A stretch of 64,000 bases of DNA from an uncultured Saprospiraceae bacterium (GTDB lineage Bacteria > Bacteroidota > Bacteroidia > Chitinophagales > Saprospiraceae), in the NCBI GenBank assembly GCA_938041445.1, contig CALISO010000060.1, positions 1 to 64,000 on the forward strand, read 5' to 3'. Positions 28,365 to 37,092 of this stretch are shown piece by piece (position 1 is the stretch's first letter; each line of letters starts with the position of its first letter). A program made the translations under genes and the position numbers. Under the pieces are notes generated by a model. The model did not search any database. It had not been told where the DNA came from and worked only from the letters and a program-made list of their open reading frames with translations.

Positions 28365-29321
28365 ATGAGTAACGACGTACAAGCAATAGATAACTTAGCA
28401 CAGAAGTTTCACGACCTAAGAGCAGAGATTGGTAAGGTAATCATTGGTCAAGAAGAAGTTGTGAAGACTGTCATTCTTTCAATGTTTAGTAATGGACACA
28501 GTCTTCTCGTTGGGGTACCAGGACTTGCAAAAACCCTATTAATCAGCACGATTGCAGAAGTCCTCGATTTAGATTTTAAGAGAATACAGTTTACACCGGA
28601 TTTGATGCCTACAGATATTACGGGATCCGAGGTGATGGATGATAATAGACAATTCAAGTTTAATAAAGGGCCGCTGTTCGCAAATATTGTGCTCGCGGAT
28701 GAGATCAACAGAACCCCACCTAAGACACAAGCGGCTTTGCTTGAGGCAATGCAAGAGAAGTCAGTAACAGTCGCAGGTGAAAGACATATGTTACCGAAGC
28801 CATTCTTCGTACTTGCAACACAAAACCCGATTGAGCAAGAAGGAACGTATCCATTGCCAGAAGCACAGTTGGATAGATTTATGTTCAACATACCCCTAGA
28901 TTACCCAAGTTATCAAGAAGAAATAGAGGTCGTCAAGGCAACAACAGCTGCAAATGAAGTAAGTCTAAATACTATATTGACTGGTAATCAGATATCAGAA
29001 TTCCAACAATTGATCAGAAAAATACCAATAGCTGATAATGTCCTAGAATATGCGGTAAGCATCACAGCTCGTACTAGACCCAACTCTAGTATGGCCACTG
29101 ATCAAGTCAACGAATTTATCTCCTGGGGAGCAGGGCCGAGGGCATCACAATATCTTGTACTTGGCGCTAAGACACATGCTGCTGTCAATGGTAAGTACAG
29201 TCCAGACAAAGAAGATGTACAAGCGATTGCTAATTACGTTCTCAGACATAGAATCGTTAGAAACTACAAAGCAGAAGCCCAGGGTATCACTGAAGAAAAA
29301 GTGATCGCTAACCTACTCTAA
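28365..29321 (+). CDS. MoxR-family AAA+ ATPase
   Basis: 318 residues. AAA+ features are VGVPGLAKTLL (Walker A), FANIVLADEINRTPPKTQAALLEAMQE (Walker B and the MoxR signature), and FFVLATQNPIEQEGTYPLPEAQLDRFMF (sensor 1 and arginine finger). MoxR ATPases act as chaperones with VWA-domain proteins. Usually in Bacteroidota they head a DUF58/bat gene row; here the next genes are a DUF4837 lipoprotein and trmB, so the MoxR is separated from its usual partners. Confidence 0.95.
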   Translation: MSNDVQAIDNLAQKFHDLRAEIGKVIIGQEEVVKTVILSMFSNGHSLLVGVPGLAKTLLISTIAEVLDLDFKRIQFTPDLMPTDITGSEVMDDNRQFKFNKGPLFANIVLADEINRTPPKTQAALLEAMQEKSVTVAGERHMLPKPFFVLATQNPIEQEGTYPLPEAQLDRFMFNIPLDYPSYQEEIEVVKATTAANEVSLNTILTGNQISEFQQLIRKIPIADNVLEYAVSITARTRPNSSMATDQVNEFISWGAGPRASQYLVLGAKTHAAVNGKYSPDKEDVQAIANYVLRHRIVRNYKAEAQGITEEKVIANLL

Positions 29322-29376
29322 CGATATACGCCAAATCTTCTGGCATTTGCATCTTATCAGTAAAATAGGTGACTGC

Positions 29377-30492
29377 ATGAAGATGAAGATTCGTACATTT
29401 AAAGTTGTGAAACCACTACTCTCAATAGGTAAATCCATACTCCTACTTAGCTTGCTCCTCATTGCCTGTAATAGCGAGGTGTCTAAGTCATCTGTTTACA
29501 ATAAGCCAAAGGCTCTTGGTAAATTCAATGAAGTTGTCGTAGTCTGTGATCAGCAGATGTGGGATGGAGCGGTTGGTGATACCTTTAAGTATTATTTCGA
29601 GTCAGCGTATCCAATAATGCCTGCACCCGAACCACTATTTGACATCAGACATTATACGATAGAAGACCTTGAGTCTGAACCTCTCCGCAAAGAGCTTAGG
29701 ACATATGTGATGCTTGCTGACTTATCAGACTTTGATTCACCGACAACCAAGATGGTTACTCGTGATCTCGGATCAACCAAGTCGAGTGAAGCAATGCGAA
29801 ATCCAGAAATCAGCTCTACAGTCGGCAAGAACAAATGGGCCAATGGTCAACTCCTAATCTATCTCTTTGGAAAAGACAGAAAAAATTTGAGTAATTCGAT
29901 TGCTAAAAACTTCACTGCAGCAACAGACAGGGTCCACGACCATGATAGCGAAATCCTTAAGCAACGTACATATGCTAGAGAACTTAACTTTGGGCACCAA
30001 GCGAAGATTATGGAATATTTTGGTGTCAACTTAGAGATACCTGCAGACTTTAAAGAGGTTGTACTTGATGAAGAAGAACCATTACTTTGGTTGAGAAAAG
30101 ATGCTTACAAATCTATTATGAACCTGGTGTTTATGAAGTTGCCATACGAGAGCAAGAGCCAATTCGAAAAAAGTGAGATCATCAAAATGATAAATGACTA
30201 CGGCGCTGAATATGTCACTGGCAAGACGCCAAAAGATGTACTCGTTGTCAATGAAGATAACCTCCCAATCCTAGAATATACCTCTGAGATAGATGGTAAG
30301 TACACTAAAGAACTTCGTGGTGTCTGGGAAATGACTGATTCATTCCGTGGAGGACCATTCACTGCCAACCTGATCAATAGCGCTGATGACAAATATGTCA
30401 TCCTAACATTCAGTTATGTATTTGCACCCGGTGAAGACAAGAGAGATCTTGTTCAGCAATTAGATTATATGGTCAAGCAAATCGAATTATAG
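29377..30492 (+). CDS. DUF4837-family lipoprotein
   Basis: Of the two possible starts I use ATG 29377 (MKMKIRTFKVV, 371 residues), because the segment before it (from 29347, TTG) does not improve the signal sequence. The leader ends in a lipobox LLLIACNSE. The protein is hydrophilic and has the DUF4837 pattern (FNEVVVVCDQQMWDGAVGDTF, a MNLVFMKLPYE stretch, and GGPFTANLI). Function unknown; found almost only in Bacteroidota. It is followed by trmB at 6 bp. Confidence 0.85.
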   Translation: MKMKIRTFKVVKPLLSIGKSILLLSLLLIACNSEVSKSSVYNKPKALGKFNEVVVVCDQQMWDGAVGDTFKYYFESAYPIMPAPEPLFDIRHYTIEDLESEPLRKELRTYVMLADLSDFDSPTTKMVTRDLGSTKSSEAMRNPEISSTVGKNKWANGQLLIYLFGKDRKNLSNSIAKNFTAATDRVHDHDSEILKQRTYARELNFGHQAKIMEYFGVNLEIPADFKEVVLDEEEPLLWLRKDAYKSIMNLVFMKLPYESKSQFEKSEIIKMINDYGAEYVTGKTPKDVLVVNEDNLPILEYTSEIDGKYTKELRGVWEMTDSFRGGPFTANLINSADDKYVILTFSYVFAPGEDKRDLVQQLDYMVKQIEL

Positions 30493-30498
30493 TAGACA

Positions 30499-31188
30499 AT
30501 GGCGAAGAACAAACTGAAAAAGTTTGCAGACCTCTCAACTCTGAAGAATGTCTTCCAAAACTTTGATTATCTCAAACCAGAATTGGTGCAAACTGAGCAA
30601 GTTGTTGACCTAAAAGGGAAATGGCTAAAGTCTCACTTTAAAAACAATAAACCTTTAGTGATCGAACTTGCCTGTGGTCGCGGAGAATATACCATCGGCC
30701 TAGCAGAACAAGACAACACCAAAAATTATATTGGCATAGATATAAAAGGTGCTCGTATCTGGCAGGGAGCAACCATTGCAGACCAACGGAATTACGATCA
30801 CGTTGCTTTTGTCAGAACTAGAATAGAGTTACTTAGCCACTTTTTTGATGAGAAAGAGTTGGATGAGATATGGATTACATTTCCTGATCCTTTCCTGAAA
30901 GATCGTCGAGCAAACAAACGATTAACTTCTCCTGTATTTCTAAACATCTACAAGCAACTACTCAAACCCAATGGTGTGATCCACCTTAAGACTGATAATC
31001 CTAAATTGTATCACTACTCTCTTCATACACTTTCTGAGGATACTGGTGGTCGTATCACCTTCCATCACAACAATATCTATTCGATGGACTACATACCTAA
31101 GTCTCTAGAGATTAACACCTACTACGAACAAATGCACCTCAATGACAACTGCAGTATCAAGTACATACAGTATCAATTGAATGGATGA
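30499..31188 (+). CDS. trmB: tRNA (guanine-N7-)-methyltransferase
   Basis: 229 residues. SAM-binding motif VIELACGRGEYTIGLA, then IGIDIKGARI, then the TrmB signature WITFPDPFLKDRRANKRLTSP, and a C-terminal LKTDNPKLYHYSL. It makes m7G46 in tRNA variable loops. The signature has FLKDRRANKR in place of the QPKKRHHKRR-type stretch of Enterobacteria, which fits the Bacteroidota form. Last gene of the MoxR row. Confidence 0.93.
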   Translation: MAKNKLKKFADLSTLKNVFQNFDYLKPELVQTEQVVDLKGKWLKSHFKNNKPLVIELACGRGEYTIGLAEQDNTKNYIGIDIKGARIWQGATIADQRNYDHVAFVRTRIELLSHFFDEKELDEIWITFPDPFLKDRRANKRLTSPVFLNIYKQLLKPNGVIHLKTDNPKLYHYSLHTLSEDTGGRITFHHNNIYSMDYIPKSLEINTYYEQMHLNDNCSIKYIQYQLNG

Positions 31189-31234
31189 TTTAAAATTAGT
31201 CCAAACTATTAGATAAAATTTGCAGAGAGCAATA

Positions 31235-32461
31235 CTATTTTCTTACTACCACTCTAGTAAATCCTGACTTCCCCTCCTGACCAAGTAGATAAACACCACT
31301 TTCAATACCAGAAATGTCTATTTGGTTATTTGCTTCTAATTGAAAGTCCTTTAGTCGTTTTCCTTGAAGGTCATATAAAGTCACCTGTTCTATTGGGTTG
31401 AGATCGTCGCTATTTTCAATGATTAGATAATCACTTGCTGGATTCGGGTGTATCAATAACCCTTCGTTTGTCTCTATATCATCAGCTGAAGAGATTTCTC
31501 CAGACATATCATATTTATATGCTTCGATGACACTTTCTGCTGGACCAAAACCATAAACGATACCATTGAAAATATAGACTTCTGAGTCAATAACAAAACT
31601 AGCAGGAGCCCATCTTGAAGTGCTTGGGTGAGAAGGTAGTTGCTCCCAACTATCCGCAACTGGGTCATAAGACCAAAATTCTCCCTCTTCCATTGCATTG
31701 TGGTCTTCACCTTCACCGCTTAAAATGTAACCTTTCCCTTCAAAAGAAAACTGCTGTCCAGCAACTCTTCCTTCTGCTGGTAAAGAAGCCATTTGTGTCC
31801 AAGTATCAGACATCATATCATATTTATACCATGTGTTAAATATTAAGGCACCTCCATGGCCAAATCCAACATAAACATCATCTCCTATCGCAAATTGATA
31901 TGGGTGATGTCGACGCAATGAAGGAAATGATGCTCCAATAGTCCACGTATCTGTGGGAATATCATAAATCCACCAATCACTTAGGTCTCCTGAAGTAGAT
32001 CCACCAAGACCTACAAATACCTTATCATTATGTGCAATAAATGCAGGGTGTATTCTTGGAGCACAAGGGCAGCTAGCTAGCTCAGTCCAAGACTTTGTAG
32101 TAGGGTCAAATTCCCAAAGATCTCCTAATCGTCCACTAACACCATTGCCAAATCCGAAATATGCCTTACCATTCCAAGTATCACCAATAGCAAATCCTCT
32201 TGCTCCTCCTGGAAAATCATCCAACTGTGTAAATTGATCAGTTACAGGATCATATTCATAGAAGTCATCTCGAATAATTCCGTTTTGATCTGTGCCTGTT
32301 ACAAGGTAGCCTTTCCCGTCTAGTGCAAAACCATACGTATGGTCTGTGATAAAGTCTGCTGGTGGAGACGCTACTGGTGTCCATTGAGCATTTAAAGTAG
32401 TAGCACCTAGCATCATAATGATTAGTAGGTACGTGAGGTTTGTTAATAGTGTTTTTATCAT
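31235..32461 (-). CDS. Secreted Kelch-repeat protein with T9SS type A sorting domain
   Basis: 408 residues. Signal peptide to TTLNAQ. Six Kelch-type blades with repeated FYEYDPVTDQFTQL / LWEFDPTTKSWTEL / WWIYDIPTDTWTIG / WYKYDMMSDTWTQM / FWSYDPVADSWEQL units suggest a beta-propeller. The C-terminal ~80 residues, with IHPNPASDYLIIE, TLYDLQGKRL and GVYLLGQ, form the type A T9SS signal that is removed when cargo is delivered. Probably a surface protein; ligand unknown. It converges on trmB. Confidence 0.9.
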   Translation of the reverse strand: MIKTLLTNLTYLLIIMMLGATTLNAQWTPVASPPADFITDHTYGFALDGKGYLVTGTDQNGIIRDDFYEYDPVTDQFTQLDDFPGGARGFAIGDTWNGKAYFGFGNGVSGRLGDLWEFDPTTKSWTELASCPCAPRIHPAFIAHNDKVFVGLGGSTSGDLSDWWIYDIPTDTWTIGASFPSLRRHHPYQFAIGDDVYVGFGHGGALIFNTWYKYDMMSDTWTQMASLPAEGRVAGQQFSFEGKGYILSGEGEDHNAMEEGEFWSYDPVADSWEQLPSHPSTSRWAPASFVIDSEVYIFNGIVYGFGPAESVIEAYKYDMSGEISSADDIETNEGLLIHPNPASDYLIIENSDDLNPIEQVTLYDLQGKRLKDFQLEANNQIDISGIESGVYLLGQEGKSGFTRVVVRK

Positions 32462-32913
32462 TGTCGTTAATTAGTGTTATAGTAATTGGAACACAATCTT
32501 CCGTCTGTGAAGCATAAATTTATCATTTGTTCTTTACTTAAAATGTCCTCTACTATTGATTAGTGCAAATAATCTTTCTTTTTGTGATTTTTGTTTGGTG
32601 CACATAACTCAATCTCCACAATATGAACTAGGGAACTCTTTAGTTGTCTGGCACCACTCTTAGGGGGTAGAACTTCGAATATCACCACATTCCAAATGCT
32701 ACAAGATTCAAAATCTCCTGCTCACAACTTGATTAAACTAAGGCATCTACGAAACTTGTCATTATTACATACATCCGCTGCTCCCGCAATAGCATTTAGC
32801 CATTTTGTCAGACTTAAGGTATATGGTACAGACTTTGGAGAATAGAAACCTATAAGACATTTGCCCTTATGGCAATAGACATAAACTGTAATAACACTCA
32901 ATAACAACCACAA
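32462..32913. other. Intergenic region between the divergent Kelch gene and htpG
   Basis: 452 bp without a convincing gene. A short minus-strand reading frame (32722-32988) overlaps htpG and has no protein-like composition. An inverted pair TTGCC/GGCAA (32861-32875) lies about 40 bp before htpG and might be an operator, but it is too short to be sure. I found no CIRCE-type heat-shock element. Confidence 0.4.
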
Positions 32914-34782
32914 ATGGCAAAAGGTAAAATATCCGTACAAACGGAAAACATCTTTCCGATTATCAAGCAATTTCTCTACTCGGATCAAGAAATATTTCTC
33001 AGAGAGCTCGTAGCAAATGCAACTGATGCTACTCAGAAGCTAAAGACACTCCACACCAAAGGAGAGGCAAAAGGTGATCTTGGTGATGTGAAAATCGAAA
33101 TCCTCTTAGATGCAGATGCTAAGACATTGACGATTAGAGATAAGGGAATCGGGATGAATGAAGAAGAGGTGCAAAAATATCTTAATCAGGTTGCGTTCTC
33201 TTCCGCCCAAGAATTTTTAGATAAGTATAAAGATGATGCAAGTGTCATAGGGCACTTTGGTCTTGGTTTCTACTCAGCATTTATGGTGGCTGATACTGTT
33301 GTCGTTCAGACAAAGTCATATCGTAATGGTGAAAAAGCTGTTCAATGGTCTTGTGACGGTAGCCCGGAATATGACCTAGAGCTTATCGAAAAAGAAAGTA
33401 GAGGAACTGATATCATCCTACATATCTCTGATGATAGTACAGAGTATCTTGATCAAGCTCGTATCCAGACATTACTAGATAAGTATTGTAAGTTTTTACC
33501 GATTGAAATCTTATTCGGTACGAAGACTGAGTATGAGTATGAAGGCGAAGGAGACGACAAAGAGAGAAAAGAAATAGAAGTCGAAAACATCGTCAACAAT
33601 CCTAATCCGCTATGGAAGAAGAAGCCGGCCGATCTGACGGATGACGATTACAGAGCTTTCTATAAAGAACTTTACCCATATGCTCCTGATCCACTATTTT
33701 GGATCCACTTGAATATTGATTATCCATTTGATCTGACGGGTGTTCTTTACTTCCCTAAACTCAATAATACACTAGAAGTACAGAAGAACAAGATCCAACT
33801 CTATAGTAATCAAGTCTATGTGACGGACAATGTGAAAGAAATTGTACCAGAATTCTTGATGTTGCTTCACGGTGTCATTGATTCACCCGACATTCCCCTC
33901 AACGTATCTAGAAGTTATCTTCAAGCGGATAGTAATGTGAAGAAGATCACCAACTATATCACTAAGAAGGTTGGAGACAAACTCAATGACTTGTTCAAAA
34001 AAGATAGAGAGTCTTATGAGGATAAATGGGATGATATCGGTGTCTTTGTCAAGTATGGTATGCTCTCAGAAGAGAAGTTTCACGATAGAGTATTCAAGTC
34101 TGCATTGGTAAAAGACACGGAAGAGAAATTCTTCACGATAGATGAGTATAAAGAAGCAATCAAAGACAACCAAACAGATAAGCACGACAAAGTCATCGCG
34201 ATCTATGCTAATAACAAGGATGAGCAACACACTTACATCAAATCTGCAATAGACTATGGATACAAGGTCTGCTTGCTAGATCATATGATTGACAATCACT
34301 TTATGCAAAATTTGGAGCAGAAAGGAGGAGAGATGACTTTTGTAAGAGTAGACTCTGATACAGTAGATAAGCTTGTGCAAAAAGATGAAGAAAAGGAGTC
34401 AATATTAAGTGAAAAGGAACAAGAAAAGGTCAAAACTCTGTTCACTGAAACACTTGGAGAAAACACACAGATAGACTTAAGACCATTATCCCCTACCGAT
34501 CATCCTGTCTTGATTACTAAGCCAGAATTTATGAGAAGAATGAAGGAGATGAATGCAATGCAAGGAATGGATATGAGTATGCTTCCTGATAGTCACAATG
34601 TAGTAGTCAACAGCAATCACCCTCTCATCGCTCAGAAGTTACTCAAGATGCGAAGTGCTGAAAAGAAGACAGACTTCACAAAGTATCTCTATATGCTCGC
34701 TAAGCTTAATCAAAAAATGTTAACCGGAGAGGAGATGAGTGATTTTATCTCAAAAAGTGTAGAGTTCTTACAAGAAGGATAA
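32914..34782 (+). CDS. htpG: Molecular chaperone HtpG (Hsp90)
   Basis: 622 residues. GHKL ATPase motifs: FLRELVANATDATQKL (helix with Asn/Asp binding Mg-ATP), IRDKGIGM and VIGHFGLGFYSAFMVA. The middle domain and C-terminal dimer domain follow normally; the C-terminus lacks the MEEVD tail, as expected for bacteria. Slight differences from the usual sequence, for instance NATDA instead of NASDA. The start at ATG 32914 gives the normal MAKGKISVQTE... beginning. Terminator follows at 34846. Confidence 0.97.
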   Translation: MAKGKISVQTENIFPIIKQFLYSDQEIFLRELVANATDATQKLKTLHTKGEAKGDLGDVKIEILLDADAKTLTIRDKGIGMNEEEVQKYLNQVAFSSAQEFLDKYKDDASVIGHFGLGFYSAFMVADTVVVQTKSYRNGEKAVQWSCDGSPEYDLELIEKESRGTDIILHISDDSTEYLDQARIQTLLDKYCKFLPIEILFGTKTEYEYEGEGDDKERKEIEVENIVNNPNPLWKKKPADLTDDDYRAFYKELYPYAPDPLFWIHLNIDYPFDLTGVLYFPKLNNTLEVQKNKIQLYSNQVYVTDNVKEIVPEFLMLLHGVIDSPDIPLNVSRSYLQADSNVKKITNYITKKVGDKLNDLFKKDRESYEDKWDDIGVFVKYGMLSEEKFHDRVFKSALVKDTEEKFFTIDEYKEAIKDNQTDKHDKVIAIYANNKDEQHTYIKSAIDYGYKVCLLDHMIDNHFMQNLEQKGGEMTFVRVDSDTVDKLVQKDEEKESILSEKEQEKVKTLFTETLGENTQIDLRPLSPTDHPVLITKPEFMRRMKEMNAMQGMDMSMLPDSHNVVVNSNHPLIAQKLLKMRSAEKKTDFTKYLYMLAKLNQKMLTGEEMSDFISKSVEFLQEG

Positions 34783-34845
34783 GAGTCTTTGTTGAAAAGC
34801 TAGTCTGACAAGGTTAAGCAGATCGCAGCTCAAATTATTACAGAA

Positions 34846-34870
34846 CCTCGGCCGTAGGCCGGGGTTTTTT
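34846..34870 (+). terminator. Rho-independent terminator after htpG
   Basis: CCTCGGCC (34846-34853) and GGCCGGGG (34857-34864) form an 8-bp GC-rich stem on a 3-nt loop, followed by TTTTTTA. Confidence 0.85.
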
Positions 34871-34991
34871 ATTTTTCCTTGATGGTAATAAATATAATGC
34901 TGTAATGTTCTTAACTATTAGTAAGAGAAGTTATTTATACTACCAAAACAAGGGTAAATCTCCCATGTCAGAAGACAGTGTAGATTTTTTG

Positions 34992-35030
34992 TCTAGATAT
35001 CTAGAAAATAAAAAAATAGGTATATCTTTG
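34992..35030 (+). promoter_or_regulatory. tRNA-Val promoter with a perfect palindrome
   Basis: TATCTTTG (35023-35030) fits the -7 consensus and lies 11 bp before the mature tRNA 5' end. The 14-bp perfect palindrome TCTAGATATCTAGA (34992-35005) lies where the -33 element and an operator could be. Confidence 0.4.
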
Positions 35031-35041
35031 CGACCGCTTTA

Positions 35042-35116
35042 GGGTGATTAGCTCAGTTGGTTCAGAGCACCTGGTTTACACCCAGGGGGTCGGGAGTTCG
35101 AGTCTCTCATCGCCCA
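35042..35116 (+). tRNA. tRNA-Val (TAC)
   Basis: Full cloverleaf of 75 nt. Acceptor GGGTGAT pairs with ATCGCCC (one G-U pair), D-arm has AGCTCAGTTGGT, the anticodon stem CCTGG/CCAGG holds the loop TTTACAC with anticodon TAC (reads GUA), and the T-arm has GTTCGAGTC. The discriminator is A at 35116; CCA is not encoded. Confidence 0.97.
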
Positions 35117-35126
35117 CTTAAACCAA

Positions 35127-35165
35127 AACACCTTTCTTCATTCATTTGAGGAAAGGTGTTGTTTT
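35127..35165. terminator. Terminator after tRNA-Val
   Basis: AACACCTTTC (35127-35136) pairs with GAAAGGTGTT (35151-35160), followed by GTTTTA. An AACCAAAA run on the left could let it work on the minus strand too, for the small gene at 35197. Confidence 0.75.
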
Positions 35166-35196
35166 ATGAGGTTCTTTGCTTAACAAGCTTGCTCTC

Positions 35197-35541
35197 TTAC
35201 TTTTTCTGCTTTGTAGTTTTTGGTTTAAGACTAGAGACATAGTCTATACTCTTCTGAAAATACTGACTCATCTCCTCTATCTGGTCTATTATTTTCTCTG
35301 GTACTTCTACATACTCTTTCATTATTCGTCCGTGTTGTTCCATCACCTTTCCTTGGTGTTGCTCTATAAAATCTTCTAGATTTTTAGAAGATAATCTCAA
35401 CCCCATCTTCCCTTCCTTGCTCAAGAATGAAGACATATGTCCATTGATAGAAGTGTATGGCATTGTTTTTCCTTTGCGTTCTATTGATGGGTGGCGTTCT
35501 ATAATCTTCTCATAGTTGCCTAATGCTTCAGCGTATGTCAT
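35197..35541 (-). CDS. Small TfoX/Sxy-like protein, function unknown
   Basis: 114 residues. The segment MPYTSINGHMSSFLSKEGKMGLRLSSKNLEDFIEQ resembles the TfoX N-terminal domain (a small alpha/beta fold), followed by a helix KEYVEVPEKIIDQIEEMSQYFQKSIDYVSSLKPK with a lysine-rich end. No DNA-binding residues are clear. The similarity is from memory and moderate. It lies between tRNA-Val and the candidate origin; its start faces the DnaA boxes. Confidence 0.65.
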   Translation of the reverse strand: MTYAEALGNYEKIIERHPSIERKGKTMPYTSINGHMSSFLSKEGKMGLRLSSKNLEDFIEQHQGKVMEQHGRIMKEYVEVPEKIIDQIEEMSQYFQKSIDYVSSLKPKTTKQKK

Positions 35542-35982
35542 CCTTAATTATATTTTATTCTTGTCTGGCAAATAGACATTTTTGTATCACAATATATCCT
35601 GTGTATAAGTCGTGTAAAGAAAGAGATATTCACAATGGTATTATTATTATCAGATCGTAATACATATGTGAATTTTTCTATGTGTTTATCCTCACATTTG
35701 ATCAAGTGTTTTGCGCATCTCTTTGCACATCCTGTTATTCACAATCAGCATATTCCACTACTGTGAATAACCTTTTACTTTACCTAAATATACTACTACT
35801 CTGTTGTGAATAATCTCTTGATTACTTGTGATTCTAGATTTATCCACATTCTAACAGCAAGTAATAATAAGTAATGTATTTCTTTTTTAAAAAAGAGGTC
35901 AATAATATTAATACATAGCTGGTGGATAACTCAAAACTGTTGATTTGCAAAAACTTAATACTTTCACATCAGTTTTAAGATT
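35542..35982. other. Candidate replication origin (oriC) with DnaA boxes
   Basis: 441 bp without genes. Five exact TTATNCACA boxes: 35600-35608 (minus, TTATACACA), 35735-35743 (plus, TTATTCACA), 35762-35770 (minus), 35805-35813 (minus) and 35840-35848 (plus, TTATCCACA). Near matches are ATATTCACA at 35626-35634 and TTATCCACC (minus) at 35921-35929. Between the boxes and the next gene lie repeats of AGT/AAT (35860-35876) that could be DnaA-trios, and the AT-rich palindrome TCTTTTTTAAAAAAGA (35881-35896), a possible unwinding element. Three parS-like sites lie 7.5 kb to the right. No dnaA gene is in view. Confidence 0.72.
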
Positions 35983-37041
35983 ATGTATTCAAAAGCAGTT
36001 CGGTATTGGTTAATCGTAGGTTGTGTTCTTCTCTTCTTTCAAGTAGTGATTGGAGGTATTACGCGAATTACAGGTTCTGGTCTGAGTATTACTGAGTGGG
36101 ATATTGTGTTTGGCACCTTTCCTCCTATGAATCCAGAATCTTGGGGTATAGAGTTTGATAAGTATAAAGCTACTCCACAATATGATAAGCTTAATGATGG
36201 TATGTCAATGTCCGATTTTAAGTTTATCTATTTCTGGGAATACTTTCATCGCCTCTGGGCACGGATGATGGGTTTCATCTTTTTAATACCTGCTATTTTG
36301 TTTACTCTTAACAAGTCTTTAGATAGTAAGCTATGGCGGAAGTTATATCCTGTTATAGGATTTGCAGGGTTAGCTGCAGTTTTTGGGTGGATAATGGTCG
36401 CAAGTGGTTTGATTGATAGACCATGGGTCAATGCATATAAGTTATCAATTCATCTTTCTATTGCATTTGTAACATTTGCCTTTCTTGTAAGAGCGACTCT
36501 ATTTGCTTATAGCGGATCGTCAGAAAAGGCCTTTGAAAAAATTCCTTCTTTTTTTATTTTTCTAGGAGTTGTCTTTGCTATTCAAGTTGTGTTTGGGGGG
36601 ATAATGAGTGGAATGCGAGCAGGGTTAGTTTTTCCTACATGGCCTGATATGGGAGGAGCAATTGTTCCTGACGTATTGACGGAAGGTAGTAACTGGACAA
36701 TAGATAATCTTGAATATTATGAAAGAAGCAGCTTTGCACCGGCACTTATACAATTTATTCACCGCTTAACCGCTTACGGACTAGCAATTTTAGTATTTGT
36801 AGGTTGGAAAAAACAAAATAAGACAGTTGCAGGTGTATCTTATTGGTATAAAATTTTTACAATGTTAATTGGCCTACAAGTTCTAGTTGGCATTCTCACT
36901 GTAGTGAGTTGTAAGGGGAGTATACCACTAGGATTAGGTGTTTTGCATCAAGCGATCGCTTTATTGTTAGTAGGTGCTTTCGTTGGTGTTTTATTTGTGA
37001 TAAGACGTGGAGAAACTCAACGTACTTCAGAAGCAATTTGA
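35983..37041 (+). CDS. ctaA: Heme A synthase, COX15/CtaA family
   Basis: 352 residues with about eight transmembrane helices. Family marks: GGITRITGSGLSITEWD at the N-terminus, FWEYFHRLWARMMG with a heme-ligand histidine, RPWVNAYKLSIHLSIAF and QFIHRLTAYGLAILVF and LGVLHQAIAL with the others. It oxidises heme O to heme A for cytochrome c oxidase. The pattern is the COX15 (alpha-proteobacterial/mitochondrial) type rather than the short Bacillus type. First gene to the right of the candidate origin. Confidence 0.93.
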   Translation: MYSKAVRYWLIVGCVLLFFQVVIGGITRITGSGLSITEWDIVFGTFPPMNPESWGIEFDKYKATPQYDKLNDGMSMSDFKFIYFWEYFHRLWARMMGFIFLIPAILFTLNKSLDSKLWRKLYPVIGFAGLAAVFGWIMVASGLIDRPWVNAYKLSIHLSIAFVTFAFLVRATLFAYSGSSEKAFEKIPSFFIFLGVVFAIQVVFGGIMSGMRAGLVFPTWPDMGGAIVPDVLTEGSNWTIDNLEYYERSSFAPALIQFIHRLTAYGLAILVFVGWKKQNKTVAGVSYWYKIFTMLIGLQVLVGILTVVSCKGSIPLGLGVLHQAIALLLVGAFVGVLFVIRRGETQRTSEAI

Positions 37042-37045
37042 TTTG

Positions 37046-37053
37046 TACTTTTG
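37046..37053 (+). promoter_or_regulatory. Candidate -7 element of the hydrolase gene
   Basis: TACTTTTG fits TAnnTTTG and is 39 bp before the ATG at 37093. Confidence 0.4.
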
Positions 37054-37092
37054 CACACTTACTTTCGTTAAAAATGAAGTACAAGAATTAAG

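Noticed and set aside
32722-32988. 88-residue minus-strand reading frame overlapping htpG
   Set aside because: It overlaps the real htpG start and has no recognisable features; treated as chance.
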